DNA of 64,000 nt from Flavobacterium sp. KACC 22761 (GCF_034058155.1 NZ_CP139148.1:4898001-4962000); one strand, 5' to 3'; positions 25,683 to 36,687 are shown, numbered from the stretch's first letter. Translations and numbers: made by a program. The notes: generated by a model not told the origin, from the letters alone.

Positions 25683-26037
25683 CATTTAATAATAATTGTG
25701 CCGTTGCTTCATTTGTTGCCAGCGGCACATTATGCACATCGCATACACGAATCAGCATATTGATATCAGCTTCATGTGGATGACTCGACAAAGGATCTTT
25801 GAAAAAGAAAACCATATTAGTTATTCCTTCTGCAACTCTTCCAGCAATTTGCGCGTCACCACCAAGAGGTCCAGAAAGCATTCTTTGGGTTTTGAATCCC
25901 GCAGCTTCAGCTTTTCCTCCAGTAGTTCCAGTACCAATCAGCCTTATTTTTTCATTGTGCAAAACTGCTTCATTTTTGATTAAAAAATCAATCAAATCTG
26001 CTTTTTTGCCATCGTGAGCAATAATTGCAATTTCCAT
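25663..26037 (-). CDS. mgsA: Methylglyoxal synthase (MgsA)
   Basis: 124 residues. Converts dihydroxyacetone phosphate to methylglyoxal and phosphate, a bypass of lower glycolysis. Motifs: A-H-D-G-K-K near 7, G-T-G-T-T-G-G with the phosphate loop, S-G-P-L-G-G-D-A-Q-I with the catalytic Asp, and D-P-L-S-S-H-P-H-E-A-D-I, C-D-V-H-N-V-P-L-A-T-N. I use ATG 26037; the 12 extra residues of the longer frame overlap the kinase gene. Its last two codons and stop lie in the 79-bp repeat, so the C-terminus was shaped by the old convergent overlap with ridA. Probably co-transcribed with the kinase gene 10 nt upstream. Confidence 0.93.
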   Translation of the reverse strand: MEIAIIAHDGKKADLIDFLIKNEAVLHNEKIRLIGTGTTGGKAEAAGFKTQRMLSGPLGGDAQIAGRVAEGITNMVFFFKDPLSSHPHEADINMLIRVCDVHNVPLATNEATAQLLLNAIAQQL

Positions 26038-26047
26038 AAATCCAGAA

Positions 26048-26899
26048 CTATTGATTAGCGACATGATAAGCAATTAAACCATCGATTGGTCTTCTTAAAA
26101 CATTTCCTAATTTAAGCTCATATTTATTGAAAGTCTCTTGCAATTCATCTTTCAAATAAAACGCAATAGAACCTACGAAATGCACAGGAACTTCTTTACA
26201 GTTGTCAAACTGTTTGATGTAGTTTTTAACGAAAGACTTCATTCCTTTGAAAATGATTTTTCTGCAGAATTCAGTGTCTTTATGCTTAATTAAAAATTTT
26301 GCATAAGTTGCTAAATACGCATTTGGATTTGGCTCTTTATACAATTTGTTTTTAATAAAATCAGGATCAACGTCATACTCTTTTTCAAGTTCAACAGCCA
26401 ATTCTTTAGGCATTTTATTAAAATAATATTTTCTGATCAATTCTTTTCCGAAAACATTTCCACTGCAATCATCCATTACGATATATCCTAACGATTGTAC
26501 TTTTTGATGCAATACTTTTCCATCAAAATAACTGCAGTTAGAACCTGTTCCAAGAATCGAAACAATAGCTTCTTCTCCTTTTGGAGTAGTTGCATAAACA
26601 GCTGCATAAGTATCTTCTTGAACGTCAACAATTGCGTTAGAAAAATATTCTTGAAAGACTTGTTTCAAATATTCTTTCATTCTGTCTGTTCCACATCCTG
26701 CTCCGTAAAAGAACAAATGTGAAGCATTCTTTTTATTTTGCAAAATATCAAAACGGTCATTTAATCTTTCGATGATTTCAGGACCATCAAGAATTTCAGG
26801 GTTCAACCCTAAAGTTTGTGTCGTGAATAATACTTTTCCATTATCATCTATCGCAATCCAGTCTGCTTTAGTAGATCCACTGTCAACTATTAATTTCAT
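26048..26899 (-). CDS. N-acetylglucosamine kinase-like ATPase (BadF/BadG family)
   Basis: 283 residues of the ASKHA fold. N-terminal phosphate-binding motif V-D-S-G-S-T-K-A-D-W, a later G-T-G-S-N-C-S and G-S-I-A-F-Y-L in the ATP-binding half. The family phosphorylates GlcNAc or related sugars and is typical of Bacteroidota, where it serves amino-sugar recycling or chitin use; the substrate here is inferred. It runs into mgsA with a 10-nt gap, and gap plus pfkA lie upstream on the same strand, giving a sugar-metabolism block. Confidence 0.88.
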   Translation of the reverse strand: MKLIVDSGSTKADWIAIDDNGKVLFTTQTLGLNPEILDGPEIIERLNDRFDILQNKKNASHLFFYGAGCGTDRMKEYLKQVFQEYFSNAIVDVQEDTYAAVYATTPKGEEAIVSILGTGSNCSYFDGKVLHQKVQSLGYIVMDDCSGNVFGKELIRKYYFNKMPKELAVELEKEYDVDPDFIKNKLYKEPNPNAYLATYAKFLIKHKDTEFCRKIIFKGMKSFVKNYIKQFDNCKEVPVHFVGSIAFYLKDELQETFNKYELKLGNVLRRPIDGLIAYHVANQ

Positions 26900-26985
26900 T
26901 TTATTTTTTTGTTTTTTGAGTTAGTTTTTCTTCATTTAAATAAAAAGTGTATTTTTTACATTAATTAAAGACGTAACAAAATAAG

Positions 26986-27017
26986 AAAATCCCGTTACTT
27001 TTAGATAACGGGATTTT
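26986..27017 (-). terminator. Terminator of gap
   Basis: AAAATCCCGTTA / TAACGGGATTTT, 17 nt beyond the gap stop on the minus strand. Confidence 0.85.
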
Positions 27018-27033
27018 GCAAAAATATATATTA

Positions 27034-28071
<1,038 letters not shown>

Positions 28072-28130
28072 CTAATTTAAAAGTCTAATTTCCTCACAAT
28101 AAACTTTCTTTCCTTTTAAACTTTTATTTA

Positions 28131-29117
28131 TTAGGTCGACATAATGTCTGACACTCTTAATAATTCTCTATCAATTTCTGATTTTCCTTTAATTGCTTGT
28201 TCAAGCGGCGTTAAAACCACTTTATCCTCTTTAAGGCCAACCATATAGTTTGATTTTCCCTCTAATAAAGATTCTACAGCTTTTACTCCTAAACGGCTCG
28301 CCAAAACACGGTCAAAACAAGATGGAGAACCACCACGCTGCATGTGTCCTAAAACAGAAACTCTTACGTCATACTCAGGCAAGTTAGCTTCAACGTAATC
28401 TTTTAATTCGAATACATTTTTACCAATTTTATCGCCCTCTGCAATAACCACTATACTTGATGATTTCCCTGAAGCTTTACTTTTTTGAAGAGAGTCTAAC
28501 AATCTATCTAGACCTAAATCTTCTTCAGGAATAAGGATTTCTTCGGCACCTGCTCCAATACCAGCATTAAGAGCAATATGCCCAGCATCTCTACCCATAA
28601 CCTCTACAAAAAACAGACGGTTGTGCGAGCTTGCTGTATCTCTGATTTTATCTATAGAATCTACAACAGTGTTTAAAGCTGTATCATAGCCCAAAGTATG
28701 GCTTGTTCCATAAATATCATTATCAATCGTACCTGGAATTCCAATTACTGGAAAATTGTACTCTGAATTAAAAATCAAACCTCCAGTAAAACTTCCATCT
28801 CCTCCAATAACCACTAAAGCATCAACTCCAGCTTTCACAAGGTTTTCGTGAGCTTTTTTTCTACCTTCTGGTGTTCTAAAGTCAACAGAACGAGCCGATT
28901 TTAAGATCGTTCCTCCTTTATTTACAATATTATTTACGCTTCGAGGGCCCATTTCTTTAAAATCGCCTTCGATCATTCCTTGATACCCTCTATAAATTCC
29001 TATGCATTCTATATTATGATAAGCGCATGTTCGAACAACTGATCGTATTGCAGCATTCATTCCTGGCGAGTCTCCTCCTGAGGTAAGAACACCAACTTTT
29101 TTTATTGTTTTTGGCAT
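28131..29117 (-). CDS. pfkA: 6-phosphofructokinase
   Basis: 328 residues. ATP-dependent phosphorylation of fructose-6-phosphate. Motifs: G-V-L-T-S-G-G-D-S-P-G-M-N-A at the start, G-G-D-G-S-F-T-G-G for ATP (Gly after GGD favours ATP over PPi), P-G-T-I-D-N-D with the catalytic Asp, E-V-M-G-R-D-A-G, and H-M-Q-R-G-G-S-P. Size fits the bacterial allosteric type. First gene of the pfkA-gap pair. Confidence 0.97.
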   Translation of the reverse strand: MPKTIKKVGVLTSGGDSPGMNAAIRSVVRTCAYHNIECIGIYRGYQGMIEGDFKEMGPRSVNNIVNKGGTILKSARSVDFRTPEGRKKAHENLVKAGVDALVVIGGDGSFTGGLIFNSEYNFPVIGIPGTIDNDIYGTSHTLGYDTALNTVVDSIDKIRDTASSHNRLFFVEVMGRDAGHIALNAGIGAGAEEILIPEEDLGLDRLLDSLQKSKASGKSSSIVVIAEGDKIGKNVFELKDYVEANLPEYDVRVSVLGHMQRGGSPSCFDRVLASRLGVKAVESLLEGKSNYMVGLKEDKVVLTPLEQAIKGKSEIDRELLRVSDIMST

Positions 29118-29425
29118 TATTTAAGTATTAAGTTGTAAAATTAGCAAACATTCGGCACTTTTCAGGCTATGTTTATCATAAATTAATAAAATATGTTAAA
29201 TTCAAACGTTTTCGTTAATAAGTTTTTTGGTAGCAAAAAATTCATTTAAAATAATAAAAGGCACTTATTTTAATTAAATCCTTAAAATTAACAATACATT
29301 AATGAAGTGTTACAAAATTGCGAAAGTGCGCTTTGATTGTAAAAACATTTAAACTGCTAAATTTAAGCATAAAAAAAACCATTACGCGAATAATGGTTTA
29401 TAATTTGATTTTATTTAACAAAGTG
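29118..29425. other. 308-bp gap between pfkA and tamB
   Basis: No gene. On the pfkA side, CAAACATT at 29145-29152 reads AATGTTTG on the minus strand, one base off the TAnnTTTG box, 28 nt from the ATG. On the tamB side lies a terminator at 29375-29400. Confidence 0.5.
29375..29400 (-). terminator. Terminator of tamB
   Basis: AAACCATTA / TAATGGTTT stem with flanking A and T, 25 nt beyond the tamB stop on the minus strand. Confidence 0.75.
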
Positions 29426-32400
29426 TTAGAAATCATCGTTATCAGGAATCAGCCCTTGATTGTTGTTCACAGGTGGCGGTTTCTTTTCTTCTTCCTTTTT
29501 CTCTGGTTTCTTTTTATTCTTATCGGTATCTTTTTTAGTCGTAAAATTGATGTAATCCGGATTTAGGTAAGAATCCTGTAAATCATCAGATGAACCTTTT
29601 TTAATGGCACGCTCCAATTTATGGTTCTTAAATAATTTATTGACCAATTCACTGAAGGTATCAAAATCAACCTCATACGAAATCCCGACACCTTGCGTAT
29701 AACCAATTCCTTGTCCTATATAATTAATGTCATTTTCTTTATTGAACAATCTAAGGTTCATCGAGCCATCTTCATTAACGCGATAAAGAATTTCAATATC
29801 TCCAACTATAGCCGATTCGTTCACCCCTCCTACCGGAACTCCGACTTTTCCGTTGATTGATATCTTTTCATTAATCTGAGATGAAATATTGGCTACAAAC
29901 TGCCCGTCAGCTTCTTGGCCAATTCGCTTGTCTGCAGAAATAAAATTCAAATCGATATTCACCTTATCATTATCCGATTTGATAATGCCTCCCAGTAAAC
30001 TTGCTGCAGTCTCTGCAAAAGTTCCTGATAAATCACTTTGATTAAATCCGTCAGGACTCATAAACGAACCCGTTGAAAGCAAATACAAAGCTTGTGTTTG
30101 ACGCACATCTTTGTCATCTAATTTATATTGTATTTCCGATTTTAAAACACTGCTCACCGATGGAAACTGAATATCGAAATTAGGATCAGGACTCGTCAAA
30201 TCTCCCCTTAAACCAATAACAACTTCAACAGGAACTTTTTTATTGAAAGATGAATTCTCCAACAATACTGCAGGATTTGCCGATGTTCTATAAACAGCTT
30301 CCAGATTAAGCTGCGCTTTCATTGGGTTTCCTTCCCAAATAATAGAGCCACCTTTTTTAACCGCGAATTTTTTATCAATTAAACCTCCGTATTTAAAGTT
30401 ATAAGTTCCTTCATATGCCTGGAAATCTCCCCACATATTAAACTTGCCCAGCGTATTGATTTTAAACAATAAAGATCCGTATCCTTTTCCTTTCATTCCA
30501 TGACCCGAGTTTCTGTCCAAAATTACTTCAACTTCGGCATCTGGCGTAATATCAAAATCAAATTCTAATTCCAGACCATTATAATTTCTTGTTTTTTCGA
30601 CAATACCATTGGCCAAATTGTATTTTTCTTTTGGCGTCACAAAATGTATCCAGCTGCTTTCGCCAACACTTTGCGCATTGTTTATCGGGATTTTAACCTC
30701 GGTTCCTTTTTCAGATTTCGCATCAACTTTGATAAATAATCCTTCGGTTGGACCTTTAATACTCGCTGTTCCGTTTATAAATGCGGTTCCAAAGTATGCC
30801 GCATCTTCACTGTCTTTGGTATCAAGTGCCAACAATCGTTTTGAAGTCACGGTAAGATCTAATTTCCAATTTCCGAAATTATGATGCTCAATCGTTCCGT
30901 TCAGCAATCCTTTTGTTTTGTATTTCGTGTCTGTTAATTGATTATTTCTAAACAAGAATTTCTCATCTGTCAAATCAATTACTGTTCGGTCACTTAACTC
31001 ATAATCTGTATTTAGGTACGGAATTGTCATCCCTGCTTTTTCAACATAAAGCCTTCCATTGATTTCTGGCTTTTTCAAATTCCCAACAACGGCGGCATTT
31101 CCAGAAACAGATCCGCGAACATTCGAAATTACTTCTCCGCCCACAGGACCTAAAGTAGCCAAATTAAATCCTTCCATTTTCAAATTAACATCTAAAAATG
31201 TCTCTTTGTTTTCAATAGCAAAAGTTCCGTTAGCCTTAAATGATTCGGTAAAGCCATTTTGAATTGATGAGTTTACCGTAAACTTTCTAAAATTTTCATC
31301 TCCCGAAATATCAAAATTCAATGTCCCCAACTCGGTTTTATTCATATTAAGATGATCAATCTTAATCGAGGCCGTCGGTTGGTACACATTTTTATTCTGC
31401 TTGTAATTTACCTTTCCATTCAAATTTCCATTAAAAACAAACTTGGAATTATAAGGCGTAATTTTATTGATATCGACATCTTCAAAATTGAGGACAAGAT
31501 CTTTGTAATCGGTGCCTTTGATAAGTCCATTCAAATCAATTTTTTGACTTTCGTGCGACAAAACAATATTGTCAAAATTGAAGTTTTTAAAATGCTGATC
31601 AATAATAATCTGATTGTCTTTTTCTGATTTTTCGTTTAAATACCATATATAGTCTTTAAACTTCATTTCAGATTTCTTGATCCCAACAATGTTGTTTTTG
31701 TTTTTGTCGATAGTATGAAACAAATCCAGATTGAAATAGTCTTCTCCTTTTTCACCACCTTTAAATTCAGAACGTACATACAACGTATCTTTTGCCGTAA
31801 CGTTGATCAAGTTGAAATCACGTATTTTATAATATGGTGTTTTTATACTATCTAACTCCACATAAGCATTATAAAGCGCATTTTTATTATCAATATTGAT
31901 TCGGATGTTGTCAAAAGTGTTTTTGTCCAACTTGATTTTTTGCGATTTGAATCGGAATTTGAATTCCTGCAAATCGGCATCAATTTTACCACGCATAACA
32001 GTTGACGAATCGATGTTAATTTCTGGATAAAGCATTTCGACAACTTTATCGTATACATGAAAATTAAAACGCAAAAATTGCCCTTTTCTAACTTTATAAG
32101 GTTTGTAATTGGTGTACAAACTTCCTACTGAATTCATCACCAATTTGTCTAGCTGATCAAAACGGAATTTACCAACAATTTGCCCGTTTACAACATCTGA
32201 AGAATTGACTGCAATTGTACGAAGCCTGTCGGAATCAAAGCTAGAATTAATGGTCACATCGTCAAAAGCGTAGGTGTTTTTAGGGTTTTTATAGACCGCA
32301 TCTTTAATGAAAATATTACCCTGAAGATTCTCAATCGAATTTCCAGAAACTTGAACAACGGCATCGCCAGTAAAAGTAGAAATAGAATCAGACACAAATT

Positions 32401-33928
32401 TTAATTTGCGCAAATCGGCGTTTTCTACATTTATATGAAAATCATATCTGTTTTCGCGTTTGCTCAAATCTACTAAACCGTCAAAAGTCAAACTTAAATT
32501 CGGGTCGTTTACAGAAACTTCACCCTTATAATAAGGAAGCTTGAAATTACCATTTACGGTTATATTATTATAGGTGTAATTATTGTAATCCAGTTTTGCA
32601 ATATCACCTTTTATAATCGTATTCAAATATTTCTCTGTAAAACCTACTCCATCAACATCTAGATCTAAAGTTGTTCTGCCAATATCTTTTCGATCCAGCA
32701 AGGCTCCAACATTAAAATTATCCAAAATAATATTCCCCGAATAAGATGCTTTATCAATAAAGTCCATATTATTTAGATGCAAATCGGCCTCTCCATTTCC
32801 TAAATCGGTTACGATTTTGAATTTGGCTTCCAAATCAGTTGTAGAGACTTTAGTTTTACCAACAATATTAAATTTCCCGATTCTTTGAAGTTCTTTCGGA
32901 AGTCTTTTTCCAAGTACATTCGGCAACAAAACCACAAGATTATCATAGCTCGAAGTCAGTTTGTCAAATTTTCCTTCCATTGAAAACTTCTGCATTTTGT
33001 CTCCCAAAAGATTTTTAAAATTGATGTTCCCGACAATTCTAGAACCATTAGTATCACTCAATCTTAATTTATGCAGATTCAAATTATTTAACGGTCCGTT
33101 TAATTTGGTTCGAATTCGAAAACGCTGATTTCTCCCTAATCCATCATAGAAATAGCGAATATCATTTGAAGCAATCGAAGCCGAATCAATAGCAACATCA
33201 AACTTTACTTTATCAGTAAAATGAAGAAAATCCTCTACCTTATATCTTAAAATTGCCTGCCCATAAAGCGTTGATCTTTTTGTTTTTATTGCAAGATTTT
33301 CAACTTTGATTTGTTTTTTGGTATAACTGAATTTTCCAGCAAAATTAGAAACATACAAACCTCGATGATCTTGAAATGAAAATCTGTGGATATTGGTATT
33401 TACATCAGGGCCGTACAATTTAAATTCACTTATGTACGCGTTTAATTTTGTGAATTCAAGGAATTTGGGAGTTTTTTTATTTTCGTCAATAACCGAGAAA
33501 AATCCTTTAGAAATGTATGCATTTTTGGCCGTGAGTAAAAAATGCTTTTTTGATTTTGAAGGTTTTCCAGTTTCAAACAGTTTGACAAACTTATTTATAT
33601 TATTTTCGTCTTCGTTTTTATAGGTTTTCAAATTAAAAATCAAACCCGTCAATCGAAGATCTCCAAAAATCAAATCGCCATCCATCAATCTTTTAAAACT
33701 CAAAATATCAGTCGTAATAATATCAGAAGCGATCATTACTTTTTTATGATGATCTAAAATCAAGACATCTTTAAGTTTTACGCCTCCAAAAATATTTATC
33801 GCAACTCTTCCTACCGTAATATTGGCATTAAAATCCTCTCTTAGAGAGTCGGTCGCATATCTGGCAATTTTTGTTTGTACGGCAGGCAAAGACAGTATGA
33901 TAGCGAGCGCTAACAAAAGTAAAATCAA
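29426..33928 (-). CDS. tamB: Translocation and assembly module protein TamB (DUF490)
   Basis: About 1,500 residues. An N-terminal hydrophobic anchor (L-L-L-L-A-L-A-I-I-L-S-L-P-A-V) is followed by a very long array of short beta strands, and a C-terminal TamB/DUF490 domain with I-N-T-L-G-K-F-N-M-W-G and a final part rich in K, E and P. TamB/YhdP-type proteins bridge the periplasm and conduct phospholipid or help outer-membrane protein assembly. The start is doubtful: TTG 33928 begins inside the hydrophobic segment. The frame stays open for 22 more codons upstream (to TAA 33995-33997), encoding a strongly basic stretch but no ATG, GTG or TTG. Divergent from tsaD. Confidence 0.88.
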   Translation of the reverse strand: MILLLLALAIILSLPAVQTKIARYATDSLREDFNANITVGRVAINIFGGVKLKDVLILDHHKKVMIASDIITTDILSFKRLMDGDLIFGDLRLTGLIFNLKTYKNEDENNINKFVKLFETGKPSKSKKHFLLTAKNAYISKGFFSVIDENKKTPKFLEFTKLNAYISEFKLYGPDVNTNIHRFSFQDHRGLYVSNFAGKFSYTKKQIKVENLAIKTKRSTLYGQAILRYKVEDFLHFTDKVKFDVAIDSASIASNDIRYFYDGLGRNQRFRIRTKLNGPLNNLNLHKLRLSDTNGSRIVGNINFKNLLGDKMQKFSMEGKFDKLTSSYDNLVVLLPNVLGKRLPKELQRIGKFNIVGKTKVSTTDLEAKFKIVTDLGNGEADLHLNNMDFIDKASYSGNIILDNFNVGALLDRKDIGRTTLDLDVDGVGFTEKYLNTIIKGDIAKLDYNNYTYNNITVNGNFKLPYYKGEVSVNDPNLSLTFDGLVDLSKRENRYDFHINVENADLRKLKFVSDSISTFTGDAVVQVSGNSIENLQGNIFIKDAVYKNPKNTYAFDDVTINSSFDSDRLRTIAVNSSDVVNGQIVGKFRFDQLDKLVMNSVGSLYTNYKPYKVRKGQFLRFNFHVYDKVVEMLYPEINIDSSTVMRGKIDADLQEFKFRFKSQKIKLDKNTFDNIRINIDNKNALYNAYVELDSIKTPYYKIRDFNLINVTAKDTLYVRSEFKGGEKGEDYFNLDLFHTIDKNKNNIVGIKKSEMKFKDYIWYLNEKSEKDNQIIIDQHFKNFNFDNIVLSHESQKIDLNGLIKGTDYKDLVLNFEDVDINKITPYNSKFVFNGNLNGKVNYKQNKNVYQPTASIKIDHLNMNKTELGTLNFDISGDENFRKFTVNSSIQNGFTESFKANGTFAIENKETFLDVNLKMEGFNLATLGPVGGEVISNVRGSVSGNAAVVGNLKKPEINGRLYVEKAGMTIPYLNTDYELSDRTVIDLTDEKFLFRNNQLTDTKYKTKGLLNGTIEHHNFGNWKLDLTVTSKRLLALDTKDSEDAAYFGTAFINGTASIKGPTEGLFIKVDAKSEKGTEVKIPINNAQSVGESSWIHFVTPKEKYNLANGIVEKTRNYNGLELEFDFDITPDAEVEVILDRNSGHGMKGKGYGSLLFKINTLGKFNMWGDFQAYEGTYNFKYGGLIDKKFAVKKGGSIIWEGNPMKAQLNLEAVYRTSANPAVLLENSSFNKKVPVEVVIGLRGDLTSPDPNFDIQFPSVSSVLKSEIQYKLDDKDVRQTQALYLLSTGSFMSPDGFNQSDLSGTFAETAASLLGGIIKSDNDKVNIDLNFISADKRIGQEADGQFVANISSQINEKISINGKVGVPVGGVNESAIVGDIEILYRVNEDGSMNLRLFNKENDINYIGQGIGYTQGVGISYEVDFDTFSELVNKLFKNHKLERAIKKGSSDDLQDSYLNPDYINFTTKKDTDKNKKKPEKKEEEKKPPPVNNNQGLIPDNDDF

Positions 33929-34123
33929 CCCAATTAAGGTTCTGGATACTATTTTCTTTACTCTTTTGATAGCTGCTTTAATTTTAGTTTTCTTTTAATT
34001 TGTTTTGCACAGACAAAGTACGGCAGTTTTTGATAAAAATTCTTTAAATTTGGCTTCTCCTTTTACGATCAAAGAAATCAAAAATTTGATTTGTCAAATA
34101 TAATTCAAAATTTGTGCCTTTAT

Positions 34124-35146
34124 ATGCAAAATTCAGAGGTTTTTATTCTTGCCATTGAAAGTTCCTGCGATGATACTGCGGCTGCAGTTCTACATAACGA
34201 CAAAGTACTTTCAAATGTTGTGGCCAATCAGTTAATTCACAATCAATATGGCGGTGTCGTTCCAGAATTGGCTTCAAGAGCGCATCAGCAGAACATTGTT
34301 CCGGTAATTGATGCAGCACTTCGCAAAGCAAATATACAAAAAGAACAGCTAAGCGCCATAGCTTTCACACAAGGTCCAGGCTTGATGGGGTCACTGTTAG
34401 TTGGTGGTTCTTTCAGCAAATCATTGTCATTAGCTTTACATATTCCCCTTATTGCAGTCAATCACATGCATGCTCATATTTTAGCGCACTTTATTGATGA
34501 AGAAGGCTATGACAAACCTGAATTTCCTTTTCTTGCCTTGACAATCAGCGGTGGACATACTCAAATTGTAAAAGTTAACAGCTTTTTTGATATGGAAATC
34601 ATTGGCGAAACCACAGACGATGCCGTTGGAGAAGCTTTTGACAAAAGCGCCAAAATCCTTGGACTTCCTTACCCTGGAGGCCCTCTGATCGACAAATATG
34701 CAAAAGAAGGAAATCCAAAAGCTTTTCAATTTACAAAACCAAAAGTTCCAGGATTAGACTTTAGCTTTTCTGGATTGAAAACTGCCGTTTTGTATTTCAT
34801 TCAGAAAAACAAACAGGAAAACCCAAATTTCATTGAAGAAAACCTAAATGATATTTGTGCTTCAATCCAACATACCATCATTGAAATTTTGATGGATAAA
34901 CTAAAATTAGCTGTAAAAGAAACCGGAATTACGCAGATTGCGATTGGCGGAGGAGTTTCAGCAAATTCAGGAATCAGAACGACCTTAAAAGAAGCTGAAG
35001 GCAAATATGGCTGGAAAACATTTATTCCGAAATTTGAATACACGACAGACAATGCTGCAATGATTGGAATTGTAGGTTATCAAAAATATTTATCAAATCG
35101 TTTTGAAGACGCTTCTGTTGTTTCAAAAGCGCGAATTCAATTTTAA
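34124..35146 (+). CDS. tsaD: tRNA threonylcarbamoyladenosine transferase TsaD
   Basis: 340 residues. Transfers the threonylcarbamoyl group to A37 of ANN-decoding tRNAs with TsaB and TsaE. The metal-binding H-M-H-A-H (114-118), S-G-G-H-T (142-146), and late D-N-A-A-M-I are present, plus E-S-S-C-D-D-T near 12-18. ATG 34124 is preferred; the TTG at 34091 adds 11 residues without family match. rsmE begins 2 nt after its stop, so the two are one operon. Confidence 0.96.
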   Translation: MQNSEVFILAIESSCDDTAAAVLHNDKVLSNVVANQLIHNQYGGVVPELASRAHQQNIVPVIDAALRKANIQKEQLSAIAFTQGPGLMGSLLVGGSFSKSLSLALHIPLIAVNHMHAHILAHFIDEEGYDKPEFPFLALTISGGHTQIVKVNSFFDMEIIGETTDDAVGEAFDKSAKILGLPYPGGPLIDKYAKEGNPKAFQFTKPKVPGLDFSFSGLKTAVLYFIQKNKQENPNFIEENLNDICASIQHTIIEILMDKLKLAVKETGITQIAIGGGVSANSGIRTTLKEAEGKYGWKTFIPKFEYTTDNAAMIGIVGYQKYLSNRFEDASVVSKARIQF

Positions 35147-35148
35147 TT

Positions 35149-35853
35149 ATGCAGTTATTTTTCAATCCCGATATCGACGAAACAACCGAAAGTTTTTCTT
35201 TTGACAAAGAAGAAAGTCGTCATATCATAAAAGTTTTACGCAAAAAAGATTCAGATATTCTGCATGTTACAAATGGAAACGGATTATTATTTGAAACCGA
35301 AATTACTTTGGCATCAGACAATAAATGTATTGTAGATGTACTTTCGATTCAAAAATCTCCTGAACCAAAATTTCGCTTGCACTTGGCTGTTGCACCAACC
35401 AAAATGAACGACCGTTTTGAATGGTTTTTAGAAAAGGCAACCGAAATTGGCATTCAAGAAATTACGCCTATTTTTTGCGATCGATCTGAAAGAAAAGCAA
35501 TAAATCCAGAACGTTTTGAGAAAATCATTCTTTCGGCAATGAAACAATCAAACGAAACATTTCTGCCAAAATTAAATCCGGCAATTTCGTTTAAAGAATT
35601 TATCAAACAAAAAAATACGGGCTTACAATTCATTGCACATTGCGAGGAAACGGATAAAAAATCATTGAAAGAAAGTTTGAAACCAAATGAAAATGTAACG
35701 TTATTAATTGGCCCAGAAGGTGATTTTTCTGAAAAAGAAATTGCATTGGCAATCGAAAATAATTTCAAACCTGTTACGTTAGGAAATACACGATTAAGAA
35801 CAGAAACAGCAGCGGTTGTGGCTTGCCATAGTGTTGTGTTTTTTAATGAATAA
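35149..35853 (+). CDS. rsmE: 16S rRNA (uracil1498-N3)-methyltransferase RsmE
   Basis: 234 residues. SPOUT-class enzyme methylating U1498 of 16S rRNA with SAM. N-terminal PUA-like part (E-E-S-R-H-I-I-K-V-L-R near 22-32). The knot region has L-L-I-G-P-E-G-D-F-S-E-K-E and L-G-N-T-R-L-R-T-E-T-A. Full length. Tightly coupled to tsaD (2-nt gap). Followed by a palindromic repeat that probably ends the operon. Confidence 0.95.
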   Translation: MQLFFNPDIDETTESFSFDKEESRHIIKVLRKKDSDILHVTNGNGLLFETEITLASDNKCIVDVLSIQKSPEPKFRLHLAVAPTKMNDRFEWFLEKATEIGIQEITPIFCDRSERKAINPERFEKIILSAMKQSNETFLPKLNPAISFKEFIKQKNTGLQFIAHCEETDKKSLKESLKPNENVTLLIGPEGDFSEKEIALAIENNFKPVTLGNTRLRTETAAVVACHSVVFFNE

Positions 35854-35886
35854 ATAAATTTGCTATTTAAATAAATCAACCCAATA

Positions 35887-35976
35887 TTGTCATTTCGACG
35901 AAGGAGAAATCTCCACAAGAAACTCCGCAACGAAAAACCAATCTTTGTAGAGATTTCTCCTTCGTCGGAATGACAA
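35887..35976. repeat. GTCATTTCGACGAAGG palindromic element (type B)
   Basis: 27-nt arms (35887-35913 and 35950-35976) with one mismatch around a 36-nt spacer. Arm sequence TTGTCATTTCGACGAAGGAG continuing with AAATCTC. A large hairpin between rsmE and the DUF4159 gene. I know this motif as a frequent flavobacterial intergenic repeat. Confidence 0.85.
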
Positions 35977-35987
35977 AACATATAATT

Positions 35988-36626
35988 ATGAAAAAAACAT
36001 TCTTGTTGTTTTTATTGATTTCAATCTCTTCTTTTTCACAAGAAATCGCTTTGTTAAAATACAGTGGCGGCGGTGACTGGTATGCAAATCCAACTTCATT
36101 GCCAAACTTGATTCGTTTTTGCAATTCAAATATTAATACGCGCATCAAAGCAAAACCATCAACAGTAGAACCTAGCAATCCTGACCTTCTTTCCTATCCG
36201 TTTGTTCATATGACTGGACACGGAAATGTGGTTTTCAGCGATTCGGACATTACTAATTTGAGAAATTACTTGACCTCTGGCGGTTTCCTTCATATTGATG
36301 ACAATTATGGAATGGATCAATATATTCGAAAAGAAATCAAGAAAATATTCCCAAATAATGATTTGATCGAAATTCCGGCCAATCATCCTATTTTTCAAAA
36401 ACCATTTCCATTTCCAAACGGATTGCCAAAAATTCACGAACATGATGGTACACGTGCACAAGCTTTTGGCATTTTTGTCGAAAACAAGCTGGTTCTTTTA
36501 TATACCTACGAATGTGATTTAGGCGACGGATGGGAAGACGCCGAAGTGCATAACGATCCTGCAAATGTTCGCGACAAAGCTTTAAAAATGGGCGCAAACA
36601 TCATCAATTATATCTTTACCAATTAG
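35988..36626 (+). CDS. DUF4159-domain secreted protein
   Basis: 212 residues from ATG 35988. Signal peptide 1-17 (F-L-L-F-L-L-I-S-I-S-S-F-S-Q). The mature part starts I-A-L-L-K-Y-S-G-G-G-D-W-Y and contains F-V-H-M-T-G-H-G-N, F-L-H-I-D-D-N-Y-G, and a late E-C-D-L-G-D-G-W-E. These mark DUF4159, a fold related to type-1 glutamine amidotransferase-like or ThuA-like domains, of unknown role and periplasmic location. The start at 35970 is less likely because it lies in the repeat. Monocistronic or weakly coupled to the next gene. Confidence 0.9.
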   Translation: MKKTFLLFLLISISSFSQEIALLKYSGGGDWYANPTSLPNLIRFCNSNINTRIKAKPSTVEPSNPDLLSYPFVHMTGHGNVVFSDSDITNLRNYLTSGGFLHIDDNYGMDQYIRKEIKKIFPNNDLIEIPANHPIFQKPFPFPNGLPKIHEHDGTRAQAFGIFVENKLVLLYTYECDLGDGWEDAEVHNDPANVRDKALKMGANIINYIFTN

Positions 36627-36687
36627 TGAATAGTAATTAGTGATTGGTAACTAGCAATTTATAAAATAAAAACAATACCGCGATTTT

